Assembly (NCBI RefSeq): GCF_030269925.1
Contig: NC_085131.1
Location: forward strand, 12,013,501 to 12,077,500
Length of the DNA stretch: 64,000 bases
Origin: Bombyx mori
Taxonomy: Eukaryota; Arthropoda; Insecta; Lepidoptera; Bombycidae
Direction: 5' to 3'
Shown: in pieces, positions 1 to 10,982 of the stretch
Position numbering within the stretch: position 1 is the stretch's first letter
How the letters are laid out: every line of letters starts with the position of its first letter
Translations under genes and position numbers: made by a program
The notes under the pieces: model-generated
The model's database searches: none
What the model saw: only the letters and a program-made list of their open reading frames with translations
Told to the model about the DNA's origin: nothing

Positions 1-99
1 TCTCTCAAGTTGGATCGAACTGCACATGGTGTGCGAATTTTATTATAATCGGTTAAGCGGTTTAGGAGTCCATTGAGGACAAACATTGTGACACGAGAT

Positions 100-505
100 T
101 TATATATATTAAGACTAGCGGCTTGCTCCGGCACCGCTCGGGTCTTTAACAAAAATTTCAACGATATTTGACGTTGTTTTATTTTTTTAATAAAAGAACA
201 CTAATTGCGGCATAACTATAATAGTTAGACATGCCGTCCCGACACTTTTTGTAAATAATAATGTGTTCTACAAAGTCGTAGTAACTACATTATTTTATTC
301 TATCATCAATAGTTTTCGCAGGGAACGCGATGTAAAGAATATTTTAGGTAATTTTTTTACACCTTGGGTTACATTATTGGAGCTTTAGTAAGGCTCCCTA
401 ATTTTTTTTCAAAAAAGATTATAGCCTATGTCACTCGGGAACAGTGTACCTTCCAAACAGTGAAAGAATTTTTCAAATCGGTTCAGTATCTCTCTTTATA
501 ATATT
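100..505. repeat. degenerate dispersed repeat
   Basis: AT-rich stretch with the look of an old lepidopteran interspersed repeat: it starts with an 'actagcggcttgctccgg'-type end and finishes with an 'aaatcggttcagta' motif followed by TATA-rich sequence. The same style of end is seen in the repeat that follows. There is no coding frame, and the boundaries are approximate. Confidence 0.35.
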
Positions 506-509
506 AAGT

Positions 510-732
510 ATAGACTAGCCGTACTCACCCGCTTCGCTGGGCATTTAAAATTAAGATAATTTTTTTTTTTATTATTAAGGAGTCCATCACTCATATTAAG
601 TTATTCCTATCTATTAAGTACAATATGTATTTTCTACATGGATACCAAGTTTCAAGTCAATCGGATGCACGGTTCAGTAGTTATAACGGAACATCCGTAA
701 AAACCACTGTAGATTTATATATTAGTATAGAT
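510..732 (-). repeat. dispersed repeat family G, copy 1
   Basis: This segment matches 24925-25160 in the opposite orientation. Shared blocks include 'cccgcttcgctgggcattt' and 'ggaacatccgtaaaaacc', with AT-rich sequence between. The two copies differ by small indels. No coding sequence is seen. It is probably a non-autonomous element of unknown class. Confidence 0.6.
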
Positions 733-1083
733 TAATTACTGTCGCTGCCAACCGTAATCGAACCTTCTGTCAAAAGCCTTACGGGTCATCATAAAAGCTT
801 GGTAAAACATTGATTTAAATAAATAGTTCAATGTAAACAAACGGGGAAATCACTTCAATTAAATAATGTTTATTCAGGGCAGGTGAAATGTTTGGATTAA
901 AATTATATTAACGAAATGCTTGCTGATTTGGGTCTTCGCACATTTAACCCGAATTTGGATTATGAGGCATGTTTTATAGATACGAACGTTTTTGCGTAAT
1001 CGCGATTAATTGTAGCGGACCGTGGGCGGCCGTCTGGTATTTCTAATGTCAGTGAGAGATTGTGACCACTTACGTGTGCCGTG

Positions 1084-1324
1084 TTTTTTTTTATTGCTTA
1101 GATTGGTGAGCGAGCTCACAGCTCACCTGATGTTAAGTTACTGGAGCCCATAGACATCTACAGCGTAAATGCGCCACCCACCTTGAGATATAAGTTCTAA
1201 GGTCTCAGTATAGTTACAACGGCTGCCTCGCCCTTCAAACCGAAACGCATTACTGCTTCACGGCAGAAATAGGCAGAGTGGTGGTACCTATCTGTGCGGA
1301 TTCACAAGAGGTCCTACCACCAGT
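1084..1324 (-). mobile_element. SINE-A (Bm1-like), 5'-truncated
   Basis: Poly(T) followed by 'attgctta' and the complete LINE-like tail and body of the SINE in reverse. It lacks the tRNA-like head. Recognised by the conserved blocks 'ccttgagatataagttc', 'accgaaacgcattactgc' and 'ggtcctaccacc'. Confidence 0.85.
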
Positions 1325-1900
1325 GCTTCTCTGACAAAAGCAAAAATTACTGACTGCCAAGGTCACATGTCACTTGGTGTTAAGTATACGTCGCAGATTC
1401 CACTGCTTACCTTGTGATGCGATATCAAAATCTCAATTCATGGGACAAGAAACGCTCTTCCAATCGTAAAGTGTGGCGTTGGATTAACTCATTAATCAAA
1501 TAATCCAAGCGATGTTATACCTAATGCTAAAATTTATACTTATGTGTGTATAATATGTATATGAGTTTGTGTTTAACATCAATACACCTACTGTTATTTA
1601 CTCTGCACTACCTTTGGTTCACTGATAGAAAATGTCCTAGGCATTAAGTCCGCCAATGTAAATACATATTACAAGCGTAATAAATAAATAAAATAAAATT
1701 TAAAAAACATTCTTTTTGGTATGTGTTTTCTGTCTACGTGTTTATGTAACATAATCTTTAAATGTAATTTTTACACGACGATCGATTAAAATACAGTAAT
1801 TTTATTACTTCAGCCTAAAATGTCCTGATTAGGATAACAAAATAAACGTTTCAAGTTATATTTGAGTTGCTTTGTGAAATATTTTTTTAAATTGCAATAA
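1325..1900. other. no recognisable feature
   Basis: AT-rich sequence with no coding frame of interest and no repeat shared with the rest of the window that I can see. Confidence 0.5.
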
Positions 1901-1916
1901 TACATAAATATTTTTT

Positions 1917-2245
1917 GAAGTTATACTTCCTTAGGCGCGTTATGAAAAAATGATGAGAGTTAAATATTACGATGGGCGCGCACCGTGTCACAAAATTAAC
2001 AGAATGAAGTTGCCCACTAAATCGCTCATTACAATACGACCGACGTAACTTGGCGAGTCTGAATATAGCCGCAGGTGAACTTTCCGAACCGTACCGAGAA
2101 TTACTGAATTTATACGATGTCAAACAAAGGGATGTCCAATATGCGTGTTTGAGGATGTTGTATAATCGTTTTTTTTTCAAATTGATTAAAATTTAAATAA
2201 AAAAAAAGAAATAAATTTAACAAAAAGTAAAGTATAACTTCTTAC
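1917..2245. repeat. possible element bounded by GAAGT-ACTTC palindromes
   Basis: It begins with the palindrome gaagttatacttc (1917-1929) followed by 'cttaggcgcg', and ends near aagtataacttc (2230-2241) followed by 'ttacgcgcg'. The same start, including 'ttaggcgc', is found at 16169. This suggests one repeat family, but internal similarity is weak and the boundaries are unproven. Confidence 0.35.
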
Positions 2246-2509
2246 GCGCGTACATAAGTACACGCACCTTTTTTTCTGAAACCACTGTGAATGTAAACAG
2301 TTGTTTGGTATATAATATCAATAGTAAAATATATGACGGATTGAGCTCCTCCCGATCACAACATAGATCCTCGTGGTCGCTCACTTGGTAGGTTTAACTC
2401 GTGATAAGCACACAATTAAATAATTGCAGATTAGAAACGCGGTTATCTCAGGGATGCGTGCGATCGCAATGATGCCTCCAAAAAGAATGACTCAAATAAC
2501 TATCTAGCC

Positions 2510-2762
2510 GAGCCTTTCCCAAAGTAGGCGATAAGTCCCCTTTGTGGGCGCTGCAGACTTAAAGGGGGCGGTAAGAGACCAAAAAAAAAGGGGGCGTTGT
2601 GCAGAAGTTTGGGAGGCGATTTGTAATTTCATGTAGGAGAGGACTCTTAGACACCGACTAAGTTCTCGCTATAGTCGTTTTTGAGTAGATGAAAAAATGG
2701 AGGCGCTAAAAAATAATTTATTCTCAAAGTGGGCAGTAGACAAAATAAGTTTGGAGCCCCTG
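2510..2762. mobile_element. hAT-type MITE with 8-bp target duplication
   Basis: A 253-bp non-coding element flanked by a perfect 8-bp direct repeat, ATCTAGCC, at 2502-2509 and 2763-2770. Its ends are imperfect inverted repeats: the left end reads 'gagcctttcccaaag' and the right end, reversed, 'caggggctccaaact'. The interior has 'gtgggcgctgcag' and 'gggggcggt' blocks like hAT non-autonomous elements widespread in animals. The 8-bp duplication is the hAT hallmark. It has no transposase and would need one in trans. Confidence 0.8.
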
Positions 2763-2770
2763 ATCTAGCC

Positions 2771-4015
2771 CATCTAATGTTATAGACTAACTTGTCAAAT
2801 ATCACACGTCATCTACAGACCAATACTTGCCACACATCAATGAATGTCACATGAACGAATCATTAACCAGTCTACCAATGTATAATCAATTGATTTCCAT
2901 TGATGCTCCGACATATATATTTATTACATTTAATTTATAAAAAAAAAAAAATACGTAAGCAATTTCAAAACTAAGCCCGTCACAATCAAACCCCACTGTC
3001 AATTTGAATTCCATAGCTCGTTTAATTTTGGTACGAACTAATCTAAATTCATTAGAGCAACGCCGTGTTGTCTAAATATTTGAATAATTTGATTCGCTTT
3101 GTTGAATAACTGTGAATTAAAGGGACCGAGAAACATGATTAGAAAGGACAGTAGACGAGGGTCCGGTCGACTCTTCGTACTCCGCTACTGACGGGCTATT
3201 ACTATTCACATTTACTGCTTAAAAACTTTTCAATGCTTTTTTTAACACGCTTTTATTAGCTTGTCACTAACTAATTCAACTTATATTTCATTGACGTTTT
3301 TGGCGGGAACGCGAGTAGTGGAGCTGTGTGATTTGTTTTATTTTGTCTATTTAGTGTTTCTTGAGGTTTTAATGTGTAATAACACTGGTTTATTAACTGT
3401 TTCATATGAAACAACTGAAAGTGCACAAATGTGGGAAAATGAAACAAAGCCGCTGGATGTATCTTCTCGGGATCCTACAAAAAGTCCACTGAAAAAATCT
3501 CAGTAAATGACCACCATTTTACTGAGATTATATTTCAACCCATATCATCTTATTTCATTTCATTTAATATCATCCCAGTTGATTAATGTCTCAAATTAAT
3601 CATCTTCATTTTATTTCACTCCATATTATCATTTTTCATATTAATAAGAATATAAATTAAAATAAGACATGACCTAAAGGTCTTAGTTACCAGGTCTTAA
3701 AATTCCTTAAAATAAATAATGTTTCATTGACTTTTAGTTTTATTCGTTTGAGAATTTACACACGTATCAAGAACCAATAGTACTGTAGTATTATTTTGCT
3801 TCGGTCTAAATATCGGCACAAAACAACAGCGTACAAAAAACCCAAAATTTTTTTTTTTAGGTCAGCTTCCTGACTTAGCATTTGCTATATTAGTTTTCAA
3901 ATTATATTTAATGTCGCTCTAGTCGAAGTTTCACTTCTGCTGTTGTTGTTCGGTCTGTTACAAGGTATGACAGAAATATAATACAGTTGAAATTTTATCT
4001 TCAGGTCTCAAAGCG
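2771..4015. other. no recognisable feature
   Basis: AT-rich sequence. An 81-codon frame at 3261-3506 (+) has no family signature and is most likely chance. A GAAGTTTCACTTC palindrome lies at 3925-3937. Confidence 0.45.
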
Positions 4016-4039
4016 TTCGAGTTGGTTTTTTTCTTATCG

Positions 4040-4170
4040 CCGGTAATCTCGTGGGGCTATTTCAACTTCTCCAAACTGCTGGGTGAGATCACGGGGCTCA
4101 ATCCGAGGTACTGTCTAACATCTGCCCCAGCAAGGGCAGTGTTTGCTGAATCTACCACCGGATCAGAATC
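4040..4170 (-). mobile_element. LINE-C 3'-end fragment
   Basis: Degenerate fragment carrying 'gaatctaccaccggatca', a signature of the LINE-C 3' region, in the minus orientation. It lies next to a SINE-A tail and then a plus-strand LINE-C piece, so this is a mosaic of insertions. Confidence 0.65.
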
Positions 4171-4211
4171 GCGACGTTGTGTCTGTGAGTTAGCTTGTGA
4201 TAACTACGCAC

Positions 4212-4290
4212 TCTGTGTATGGGTTCCTGTAACCACTTAACACCAGGTGGGCTGTGAGCTCGTCTACCCATCTAAGCAATAAAGAAAAAG
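4212..4290 (+). mobile_element. SINE-A tail only
   Basis: Only the last 75 bp or so of the SINE: 'ccacttaacaccaggtgggc' through 'taagcaataaa', followed by an A-rich run. This is a severe 5' truncation, as expected for copies made by target-primed reverse transcription. Confidence 0.75.
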
Positions 4291-4472
4291 CACATAGCCC
4301 ACTGAGTTTTTTGCTGGATCTTCTCAGTGGGTCGCGTTTTCGATCCGGCGGTAGATTCTGCGAAGCACTGCTCTTGCTAGGGCCAGTGTTAGCAACACTC
4401 CGGTTTGAGCCCCGCGAGCTCACCTACAGGTCAAGAAAGAGCTGAAATAGGCTCTCAAGTAGGGAAGAAAAA
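4290..4472 (+). mobile_element. LINE-C 3' end
   Basis: It runs from 'cccactgagttttttgctgg' through 'ggtagattctgcgaagcac' to 'gctgaaatag' and a short poly(A). This is the non-coding 3' part of a Jockey-like LINE; the C-terminal coding part is visible in other copies, for example at 30795-31175. Confidence 0.75.
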
Positions 4473-5020
4473 AAAACACAATTTAGACGGACAATCAATC
4501 GAATTTTACCCTCACGGTGGAAGATCTTTCCTTTGCCAGTATCTCCCAAACCCTGACTTATATTTCCACGCTATGCAACTGGGTCACGATCGCCATTATA
4601 TCTCCAGTGCGTCCGTTAAACCCGACGGTTTCATCGATAACATTTCATACAAAAGTTCAAGAACTATTTTAGAGCTACTCCGCACGTTTATCACGTGCAT
4701 AACTTCCGGCTGAGGGGACGCACATTCTCAGGAACCACTCAATTCATAGTTCAACGAACACGGAAAGTGTCGTCGGGTTAAGAATATTTTCATTTTGTAT
4801 TTTGAATTTATTTCGCATATTCGTTGAGGAGGCGCTGAAATTTTAGCTTTCTCGAAGACATTCGGTTAAAGTTTCTTTTGTATCGAAAAATGAAGGGAAG
4901 AAATCTTCCGCCGAGCGGGTCGCTTGACAGACGATTAGAATGTTGCTGTTCTAAATTAATCTTGACAATATCGTTAGCGCGATTCAGGTTTTTGTCTGAT
5001 TATCATTATGATATTGAAGT

Positions 5021-5449
5021 CATCGTGGTCTAAAGGATAAGACATCCAAGGCATTCGTATCTAGCAATGCGCCAGTGTTCGAATCCCGCAGACGGGTACC
5101 AGTTTTTCTAATGATATACGTACTTGACAAATGTTCACGATTGAGTTCCACGGTAAAGGAATAACATGGTGTAATAAAAATGAAACCCGCAAAATTATAA
5201 TTTGCGTAATTAATGGTGGTAGGACCTCTTGTGACTCCGCACAGGTAGGTACAACCACCCCATCTATTTCTACCGTGAAGCAGCGTTTCGGTTTGAAGGG
5301 TGGGGCAGCCGTTGTAACTATACTGAGACCTTAGAACTTATATCTTAAGGTGGGTGGCGCATTTACGTTGTAGATGTCTATGGGCTGCAGTAATCATTTA
5401 ACACGAGGTCGGCTGTGACCTCGTCTAACCATCTAAGCAATAAAAAAAA
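5021..5449 (+). mobile_element. SINE-A (Bm1-like), full length
   Basis: The clearest full-length copy on this strand, about 430 bp. The tRNA-derived head carries an A-box TGGTCTAAAGG (5026-5036) and a B-box GTTCGAATCC (5077-5086), the internal Pol III promoter. A body of about 100 bp follows ('atgttcacgattgagttcc', 'aaaattataatttgcg'), then the LINE-like tail ending 'taagcaataaaaaaaa'. Its length and tRNA origin fit Bm1 of Bombyx; the family name is from memory, not a search. It is non-coding and depends on LINE reverse transcriptase. Confidence 0.9.
5026..5086 (+). promoter_or_regulatory. Pol III A-box and B-box of SINE-A
   Basis: TGGTCTAAAGG and GTTCGAATCC are about 40 nt apart, the spacing of type 2 (tRNA) internal promoters. 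The flanking bases no longer fold as a full tRNA cloverleaf, so this is a SINE head and not a tRNA gene. Confidence 0.75.
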
Positions 5450-5708
5450 TCTGTCATAACTATTGTTACAAACAACTGTATTTTAAGTAGGTATATAATT
5501 CCGTTGTGAAGAAACTAGTAAAAATTCCCGCTTTCAAGACAACTAAAAGCTATTTAATTGATTAGTTGACTGACTATATTAGTAGTTTGAGCAACATCGA
5601 ATTTTTGGAACACGTAATGTAACGCAAATGAAGTTGAAGGGTGCCTTCCGTATTCGCCTCGGGGTTATGGAGACTGCGCGTTCTGTTTTTGTTACATTGC
5701 GTGTTTTT

Positions 5709-5934
5709 ACTGGTAGTAGGACCTCTTGTGAGTGCGCAGGGGTAGGTACCACCACTTCGCTTATTTCTGCCGTAAAGCAGTAATGCGTTTCGGTTTGAAG
5801 GGCGGTGCAGCCGTTGTAACTATACTGAGACCTTAGAACTTTTATCTCAAGGTGGGTGGCGCATTTACGTTGTAGAAGTCTATGGGCTTCAGTAATCACT
5901 TGACCACTCCACTTATCTAAGCAATAAATAAAAA
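5709..5934 (+). mobile_element. SINE-A, 5'-truncated
   Basis: It starts at 'actggtagtaggacctc' and ends 'taagcaataaataaaa'. No head. The minus-strand frame of 199 codons overlapping it (5579-6178) is an artefact of the SINE sequence. Confidence 0.85.
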
Positions 5935-7000
5935 TGCCAAATTCGTTTTTCAGATACGAATTGTTTCGAAGTTTCGATATTCGTTCTCTAAGTAAACAGA
6001 TTCTATACACAAACATTTTACTAATACCAAGCGTATGGTCAGTTTTCAAAATTGCATTTGGCTCCATACCTACTTTGTTTAATGCAATCACAGCGATTCG
6101 GTTCTCTTTATCACCCCACTCCATTTTAATATCGAAAAATATTGTACAATGTATTGGCGCCAAAATGAGAAAACTCAATGAGCAATCATATAAAAATGAC
6201 AGATTTCAAATTCAAAGGTAATATTTTGTTTATTTTTAATTGTAACAGTATTTATGGCCAGACTAAGTAAACACCTTTATGTTTAGAATTGCCGGCTCTA
6301 ATATCTGGCCTTGTTTGTGGGAAACAGCGACATACTTCCTGCGTAAAGATCAAAGAAATATAAACAGGCTATTTTTCTAATATAAAATACGACGATTTTA
6401 AGAATATCATTCATTCTATATGCGAATTCTAGAACTTTCTATCGTCCACAGTCATAGAATTCATGTTAAGCTAATTTGGAATACATACTCTGCAGATAGC
6501 GGTCTTCACTTACCATAAGGTATTACTCGGTTGTAAGAAAACAAAATTCGACCGAATATATTTCAGTAATTCGTTCGGAATATCTGAGAGAAAAGAAACT
6601 AAGCCTACATTATTATCTATGTCTGATTTTTTCCTTATAAAAGGAGAGTACTGTGTTCCCTAATACTCATATTTCTGTATGTAATAATCCTGTTTTTCAA
6701 TTCCCTCATCGCAGAATACCTAAAGATATCAAAACGTTCACGAAAATTAAGCTTTGCTCATGAAATATTCGAAAAGAAGACGAAATAATGCAGCGCATAG
6801 CTAAGGAACAATAAGTTACTTGCGGCAGGAGCAGGGTTGTCGTGAAATTGTTTTTTTTTATTTACAATATAATACTTTAGTTGAATAACGCACGCACAGC
6901 CAATAGAGGTCGCAAAGTAAATGTCGTCAATTTAGGCTTGATATCGATGTCTCAGTAGTATTTTTATAGCATGACCGCGTCGAAGTATTTATTATATGCA
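5935..7000. other. no recognisable feature
   Basis: AT-rich, with no shared repeat or coding signature that I can see. Confidence 0.45.
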
Positions 7001-7011
7001 TCTATTATATG

Positions 7012-7150
7012 CAGAGCTCACTGAGTTTTTCGCCGGATCTTCCTAGTAGATCGCGATTCCGATCCGGTGGTAGACTCAGCGAAGCGCTGCCCTTGCTACG
7101 AGCCCCGTGAGTTTGCCTACACGTTCGACAAAGTACCGTCGAGGTAGCTA
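7012..7150 (+). mobile_element. LINE-C 3'-end fragment
   Basis: 'ctcactgagtttttcgccgg' through 'tccggtggtagactcagcg' to 'cctacacgttcgac'. A short, diverged LINE-C 3' fragment. Confidence 0.65.
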
Positions 7151-7159
7151 GCATAGGCA

Positions 7160-7250
7160 TAGATATATATACTAGCTGAGTCCCGCGATCTAACCCGCGG
7201 GTGACGCCGTGGGGCGAAGCTGATCTAAAAAAAGTAGCCTAAGTTACTCC
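7160..7250. repeat. degenerate dispersed repeat end
   Basis: An 'actagctgagtcccgcgatc' block followed by 'gtggggcgaag', in the style of the lepidopteran repeats that start with 'actagctgacccggcg'. The boundaries are unclear. Confidence 0.3.
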
Positions 7251-7439
7251 TTATATCATTATGCATGTAGTAAAAAGCGGTTATTTCAATATTATAAACA
7301 GTCACTCCAACTTTATTTATATGTATAGCTATTTAGAGAAACGAAATGAATGGATAAATGACAGATATGCAGCATGACTGAGTGAGAGAGACAGAAGATG
7401 CAGTGCCAAAGATACGTGGATTGATCGTCTTAGCTTTAG

Positions 7440-7615
7440 GTCACAGTAGCTTACAACGATTTAGAAAACCAGCCAGATGGTCAGATCTAGTAAGAGAAGC
7501 ACTTGATGGTAGTCTGTGCCATGCGGTCCATGCCACTCATGATCGAACACAGTGGAGGAACGTTACATGTGGTCGCGATCCTCAGCAGCGAGGGAACGAT
7601 ATAGAAGAAGAGAGC
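7440..7615 (+). pseudogene. RTE-clade LINE, C-terminal ORF fragment
   Basis: It encodes 'ARWSDLVREALDGSLCHAVH', then 'ATHDRTQWRNVTCGRDPQQ', the C-terminal end of an RTE-type polyprotein. The same end is encoded at 22161-22409 (+) and, in reverse, at 57840-58090 and 58885-59150. In RTE elements this region lies past the RT domain, just before a short 3' UTR. The reading frame runs on to 7840 by chance. Heavily 5'-truncated and dead. Confidence 0.7.
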
Positions 7616-8729
7616 TTACAACGTTGGTATATCTATCACAACGCAAATTATTTAGGACTGTTTATACCGGTATTCCAAAAAATATGTTCGCTATATTTTG
7701 ATTTGGCAACCCTATCCAAGTATTGCCAGGGGAGCATTAAGGCATTCATGTACTATGATATTTTTATGACATACAGGGCCGGCGACCCGCCGCGTAAGGA
7801 CGGATACCTTGAGCATTTGCATATTAGGATACCGCTCTGATCTTAAAACAGACTCATAAAACGTTCAAGAAAAAAAAAAAAACAAAATACCATTTTTTTT
7901 TTTAAGATAATTGTTTTTCTTGAATTTCACTCTGAGATAAATTGAGACATCATCTCCAAGCTGGGCAGTATTGAATGTGTTTCATGAGGTTGCACTTATT
8001 TTACATTGTTTTTAAATTCAGTAAGGTCTGGATGTATGATGGCTTAAGGTTATCTTTCTGTTCTTCTATAGTTCTATTCTATAGTTTTTTGTTTATTTTC
8101 GCGTTTACCTTTTAGTTAATATGCAAGTCTATTTAACGTATTTCACAAGATTGGGCTTATTCCCTGTATATTTAATCTTCGTGAAAATTATATCTGTTAA
8201 ATCAACAAAAAATACACACAGATTTATCGACAAAAATAGCCTTTGTGAAGCACTGCCTCAATAACATGACGTAGATGTGTTTTGGTATCGAAATCCGCAT
8301 GTTGTTCTGATTTCAATGAAAAATCTTTAGTACAAAGCTCGGTAATTGAAAACCAATAAAAATTAAAATTCACTATTTGTTAATTAGGATTTAATTTTTT
8401 AATCATCAAGCTAACATTGCCCATCATCAATATTAAAGTCTGTTTAAGCTTTAGAGCTAATTTTTTGATTCGAACTTTTTATATATTTGTTCTAGATGTG
8501 TCTGATTAACCGAAGAGTGATTCTTAATTGACTATTCAGAAGTCAGACTTATTTAATTTAGTACGGAACCAAATTTCTCCGTAAGCGTGTATCATCATAA
8601 TTTATACATGAAGTCAGGAAGCTAGCGGAAGAACGTGCGTCGCGACCCATATTCTGTTCATTGTCAAATACCATAAGAGGAACGCATACTTTTATGTATA
8701 AATGTTTTTTTACTAAACCCGAGAAGATG

Positions 8730-8925
8730 GGAAGATGTAGTGCTGGAGGAGAAGAGAAACCGACGAGGATGTCGAGGATAGAGCGAAATGGAGTAGAAAA
8801 ATAAGGAACGCTGACCCCACCACCAAGTGGGATGAATATGAAGGAAGAGAGAGAGAGAGAGTTTTGGAACGAAGCTCCTTATGGGACGATGCGAAGGGGT
8901 ACCCTAACCGGGAAAAAACGTCCGT
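8730..8925 (+). pseudogene. RTE-like LINE 3' end
   Basis: Translation near the middle gives 'KIRNADPTTKWDEYEGRERE' with a stop nearby, resembling the last residues of RTE ORFs ('..ADPT..WD..'). A short (GA)n run (about 8848-8861) sits inside it. Frameshifted and truncated. Confidence 0.5.
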
Positions 8926-8929
8926 AACG

Positions 8930-9380
8930 TAAAATTTTTATTAGTAATGCACACAGTGTACGACTTAACTTTGTAATAACGTACATTCATTGACCACGAT
9001 CTCAGAGCGTTCGTTTGCGCAATACACTAACTCTTATGCAAACAACCGTGAATGAAGTGTACCACAATAAAAAAGTTCGCACGTTACCGAATGACCGTGG
9101 GTTGTTGGGAAATCTCCAGTTTTATTTTCTTTATACCTCGAATAGAACTTAAAATTAATATTTTTATAATAAAGAACTTCGTTTCTATCCGGTGTCCCAC
9201 GACACCACACATCTTTTTTATTACACCAACCTGGAACTACCCAAAAATACTTCATAAAGATTTCCGAAGCTTGAAGCATGGGTTGCACAGAAAGGTTTGC
9301 ACGGTCGGAAGGTTTAGAGGGAACTGTTATTTTAAACTGATTGTCTTTCGACGTTAAGTCTCGGGCGACAATATTAGCAC
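8930..9380. other. no recognisable feature
   Basis: Two overlapping frames on opposite strands (9034-9288 and 9052-9357) show no family signature. I see nothing convincing. Confidence 0.4.
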
Positions 9381-9385
9381 AAGGT

Positions 9386-9860
9386 TTTTTTTTTTTTTCT
9401 TACCTAATCTAGTAACTTCGAGGGGTTTTTCTAGATTCTCCGAGCTAGTAGGTGCGCTCACGGGGCTCAAACTTGACGTTGTTGCTAGCACTAATCCTAG
9501 CAAGAGCAGTGCTTTGCAGAATCTACCACCGGATCGAAAACATGACCCACTAAGAAGATCCGGCCAGAAACACAATGGGCTGTACCTATGGGTTAATTTA
9601 CTCACCACTACATTCATACCATACACTCACATTTACTTTGTAGGCAGCGGCTTGGCTCTGCCCCTGGCATTGCTGAAGTCCATGGGTGACGGTAACCACT
9701 CACCATCAGGTGGGCCGTATGCCCGTCTGCATACAAAAGCAATAAAAATAAAAAAAAAACCGAGCCCTTTGTCGCAAGCGACGAGTTCGACGAGAACGAT
9801 GACCGGTGCTTGGGGTACCTAAAAGCTCCGTTGGTTGATCGGGAGGATCCAAAATGACGT
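9386..9860 (-). mobile_element. LINE-C 3' end, interrupted by a LINE-B tail
   Basis: The minus-strand LINE-C 3' region runs to 'gggttaatttactc' (about 9601), is interrupted by about 160 bp ending in poly(A), and resumes at 9761 with 'cgagccctttgtcgcaagcg'. In uninterrupted copies (30990-31030, 47130-47165) these two blocks are contiguous. It then covers the LINE-C ORF C-terminal region as far as the 'gatcgggaggatcc' motif. Confidence 0.75.
9640..9760 (+). mobile_element. LINE-B (CR1-like) 3' tail, nested
   Basis: 'taggcagcggcttggctctg' through 'caccatcaggtgggccgtat' to 'aaagcaataaaaataaaaa', equal to the last 115 bp or so of the CR1-like LINE at 55400-57105. It is inserted in the LINE-C copy. 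Confidence 0.8.
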
Positions 9861-10154
9861 GTTTGATTTTGATAACACGATAGATTACACGATACCTTCA
9901 TTGTGGAGGTCATTCGTGAAATTCGCTACTGCTCCGATAGACAATAATAAATAGAGATGAATGTGTTATTGTTTTATTGAAATGAAACATTTTACAAAGA
10001 CTGTGCGGACGCTAAGTCTTTTCGTCATGTATTAAACAATTGTGTAATTGTCTGGTCATTATCGCGCATATTCAGGCCGAAACCCCTCCTCCTGGATCTA
10101 CTTAGATTATAATTGTGAAGACGTATAAAAGTGCTTAAAGAAAATTTTGTAAAA

Positions 10155-10240
10155 TGCCTGCGGGATTCGAACATCGGCACGGTCGCATCGTTCGACACGA
10201 ATGCACATCGCGTCTTATACGTGAACTACAAATTGAGCAC
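10155..10240 (-). mobile_element. SINE-A tRNA-like head, remnant
   Basis: 'cctgcgggattcgaacatcg' is the reverse complement of the B-box region, followed by a degraded A-box side. The body and tail are missing. Confidence 0.55.
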
Positions 10241-10526
10241 AACCTTAGAATTCACTTCTATACATTTGTCTGTACACGATAAAAATGTAAGTTTATTCGT
10301 ATGTAACAAACAAAAACATCATAGCGAAATATATTAAATGCACGTTAGGGGTTGTTCACATAGAAAAATCGAGAATTCTGAATGTTTTCTTTCGGTAATA
10401 CCGTTCTGTGTATTTCATACATGAAGCATTCACATCTTTGTTCCGTTTCGTTGAGTAATTAAAAGTTAAAACTGTCGTTGTTTGAACGAGCTTCAGATTT
10501 CGGCTTATATACATACATATATACTT

Positions 10527-10620
10527 ATATGGAGATCGCTCTTAGCGATAAGACAGCCAATTGTACTTTTTTGTGTTTAATGTATCGCACTGTTTATTTG
10601 TTTTTTGGTGTACAACAAAG

Positions 10621-10684
<64 letters not shown>
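10527..10684 (+). mobile_element. LINE-type 3' end with (CT)n tail
   Basis: 'gagatcgctcttagcgataa' through 'gtgtacaacaaagaatact' followed by about 30 CT units. The same sequence lies in reverse at 17782-17910, where the (GA)n side is shorter. The 3' end type resembles lepidopteran RTE/SINE tails. The poly-Ser/Leu frames seen here are translations of the microsatellite and are not genes. Confidence 0.7.
10625..10684 (+). repeat. (CT)n microsatellite
   Basis: About 60 bp of pure CT repeats starting exactly at the 3' end of the preceding element and abutting a SINE-A fragment. Confidence 0.95.
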
Positions 10685-10685
<1 letters not shown>

Positions 10686-10688
<3 letters not shown>

Positions 10689-10736
10689 TTGCTTAGATGC
10701 GGGACGATTTCAGCATCTGCTTGATACCTGGTGTTA
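10686..10736 (-). mobile_element. SINE-A, left part, split by LINE-J
   Basis: 'cattgcttagatgcgggacg' to 'acctggtgtta' is the 3' tail of a minus-strand SINE-A. It shares the variant 'gatttcagcatctgcttgat' with the SINE at 45260-45704. It continues at 15320 after the LINE-J insertion. Confidence 0.8.
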
Positions 10737-10982
10737 TTTTTTTTTTTTTTTTTTATGATTGAATGTTTACTGGTGGCCCGAAGGCCTTTCCAGTTTCACC
10801 AGGACAGGTGGGCGAGCAAAGGCTCAGCCAAGAGGGGCGGGATTTGCTAACAACTGCCCGAGCGCCTCCGAAGGAGACCTAACAACTCAAGAGCAATTGT
10901 TTCGCGAATGAATCTACTACCGGATCGGAATCGCGACCCGCTGAGAAGATCCGGCGAGAAACTCAGCGGGCTGATGCATAGG

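Noticed and set aside
5026..5100. tRNA gene
   Set aside because: A- and B-boxes are present, but the sequence does not fold as a complete cloverleaf and is the head of a repeated SINE with body and tail attached.
5579..6178. 199-codon minus-strand gene
   Set aside because: The frame runs antisense through a SINE-A copy; no domain or conserved pattern.
7382..7840. 152-codon gene
   Set aside because: Only the middle part is a LINE (RTE) C-terminus; the rest is chance extension.
10478..10758. Serine/leucine-rich proteins
   Set aside because: Both frames are translations of a pure (CT)n microsatellite.
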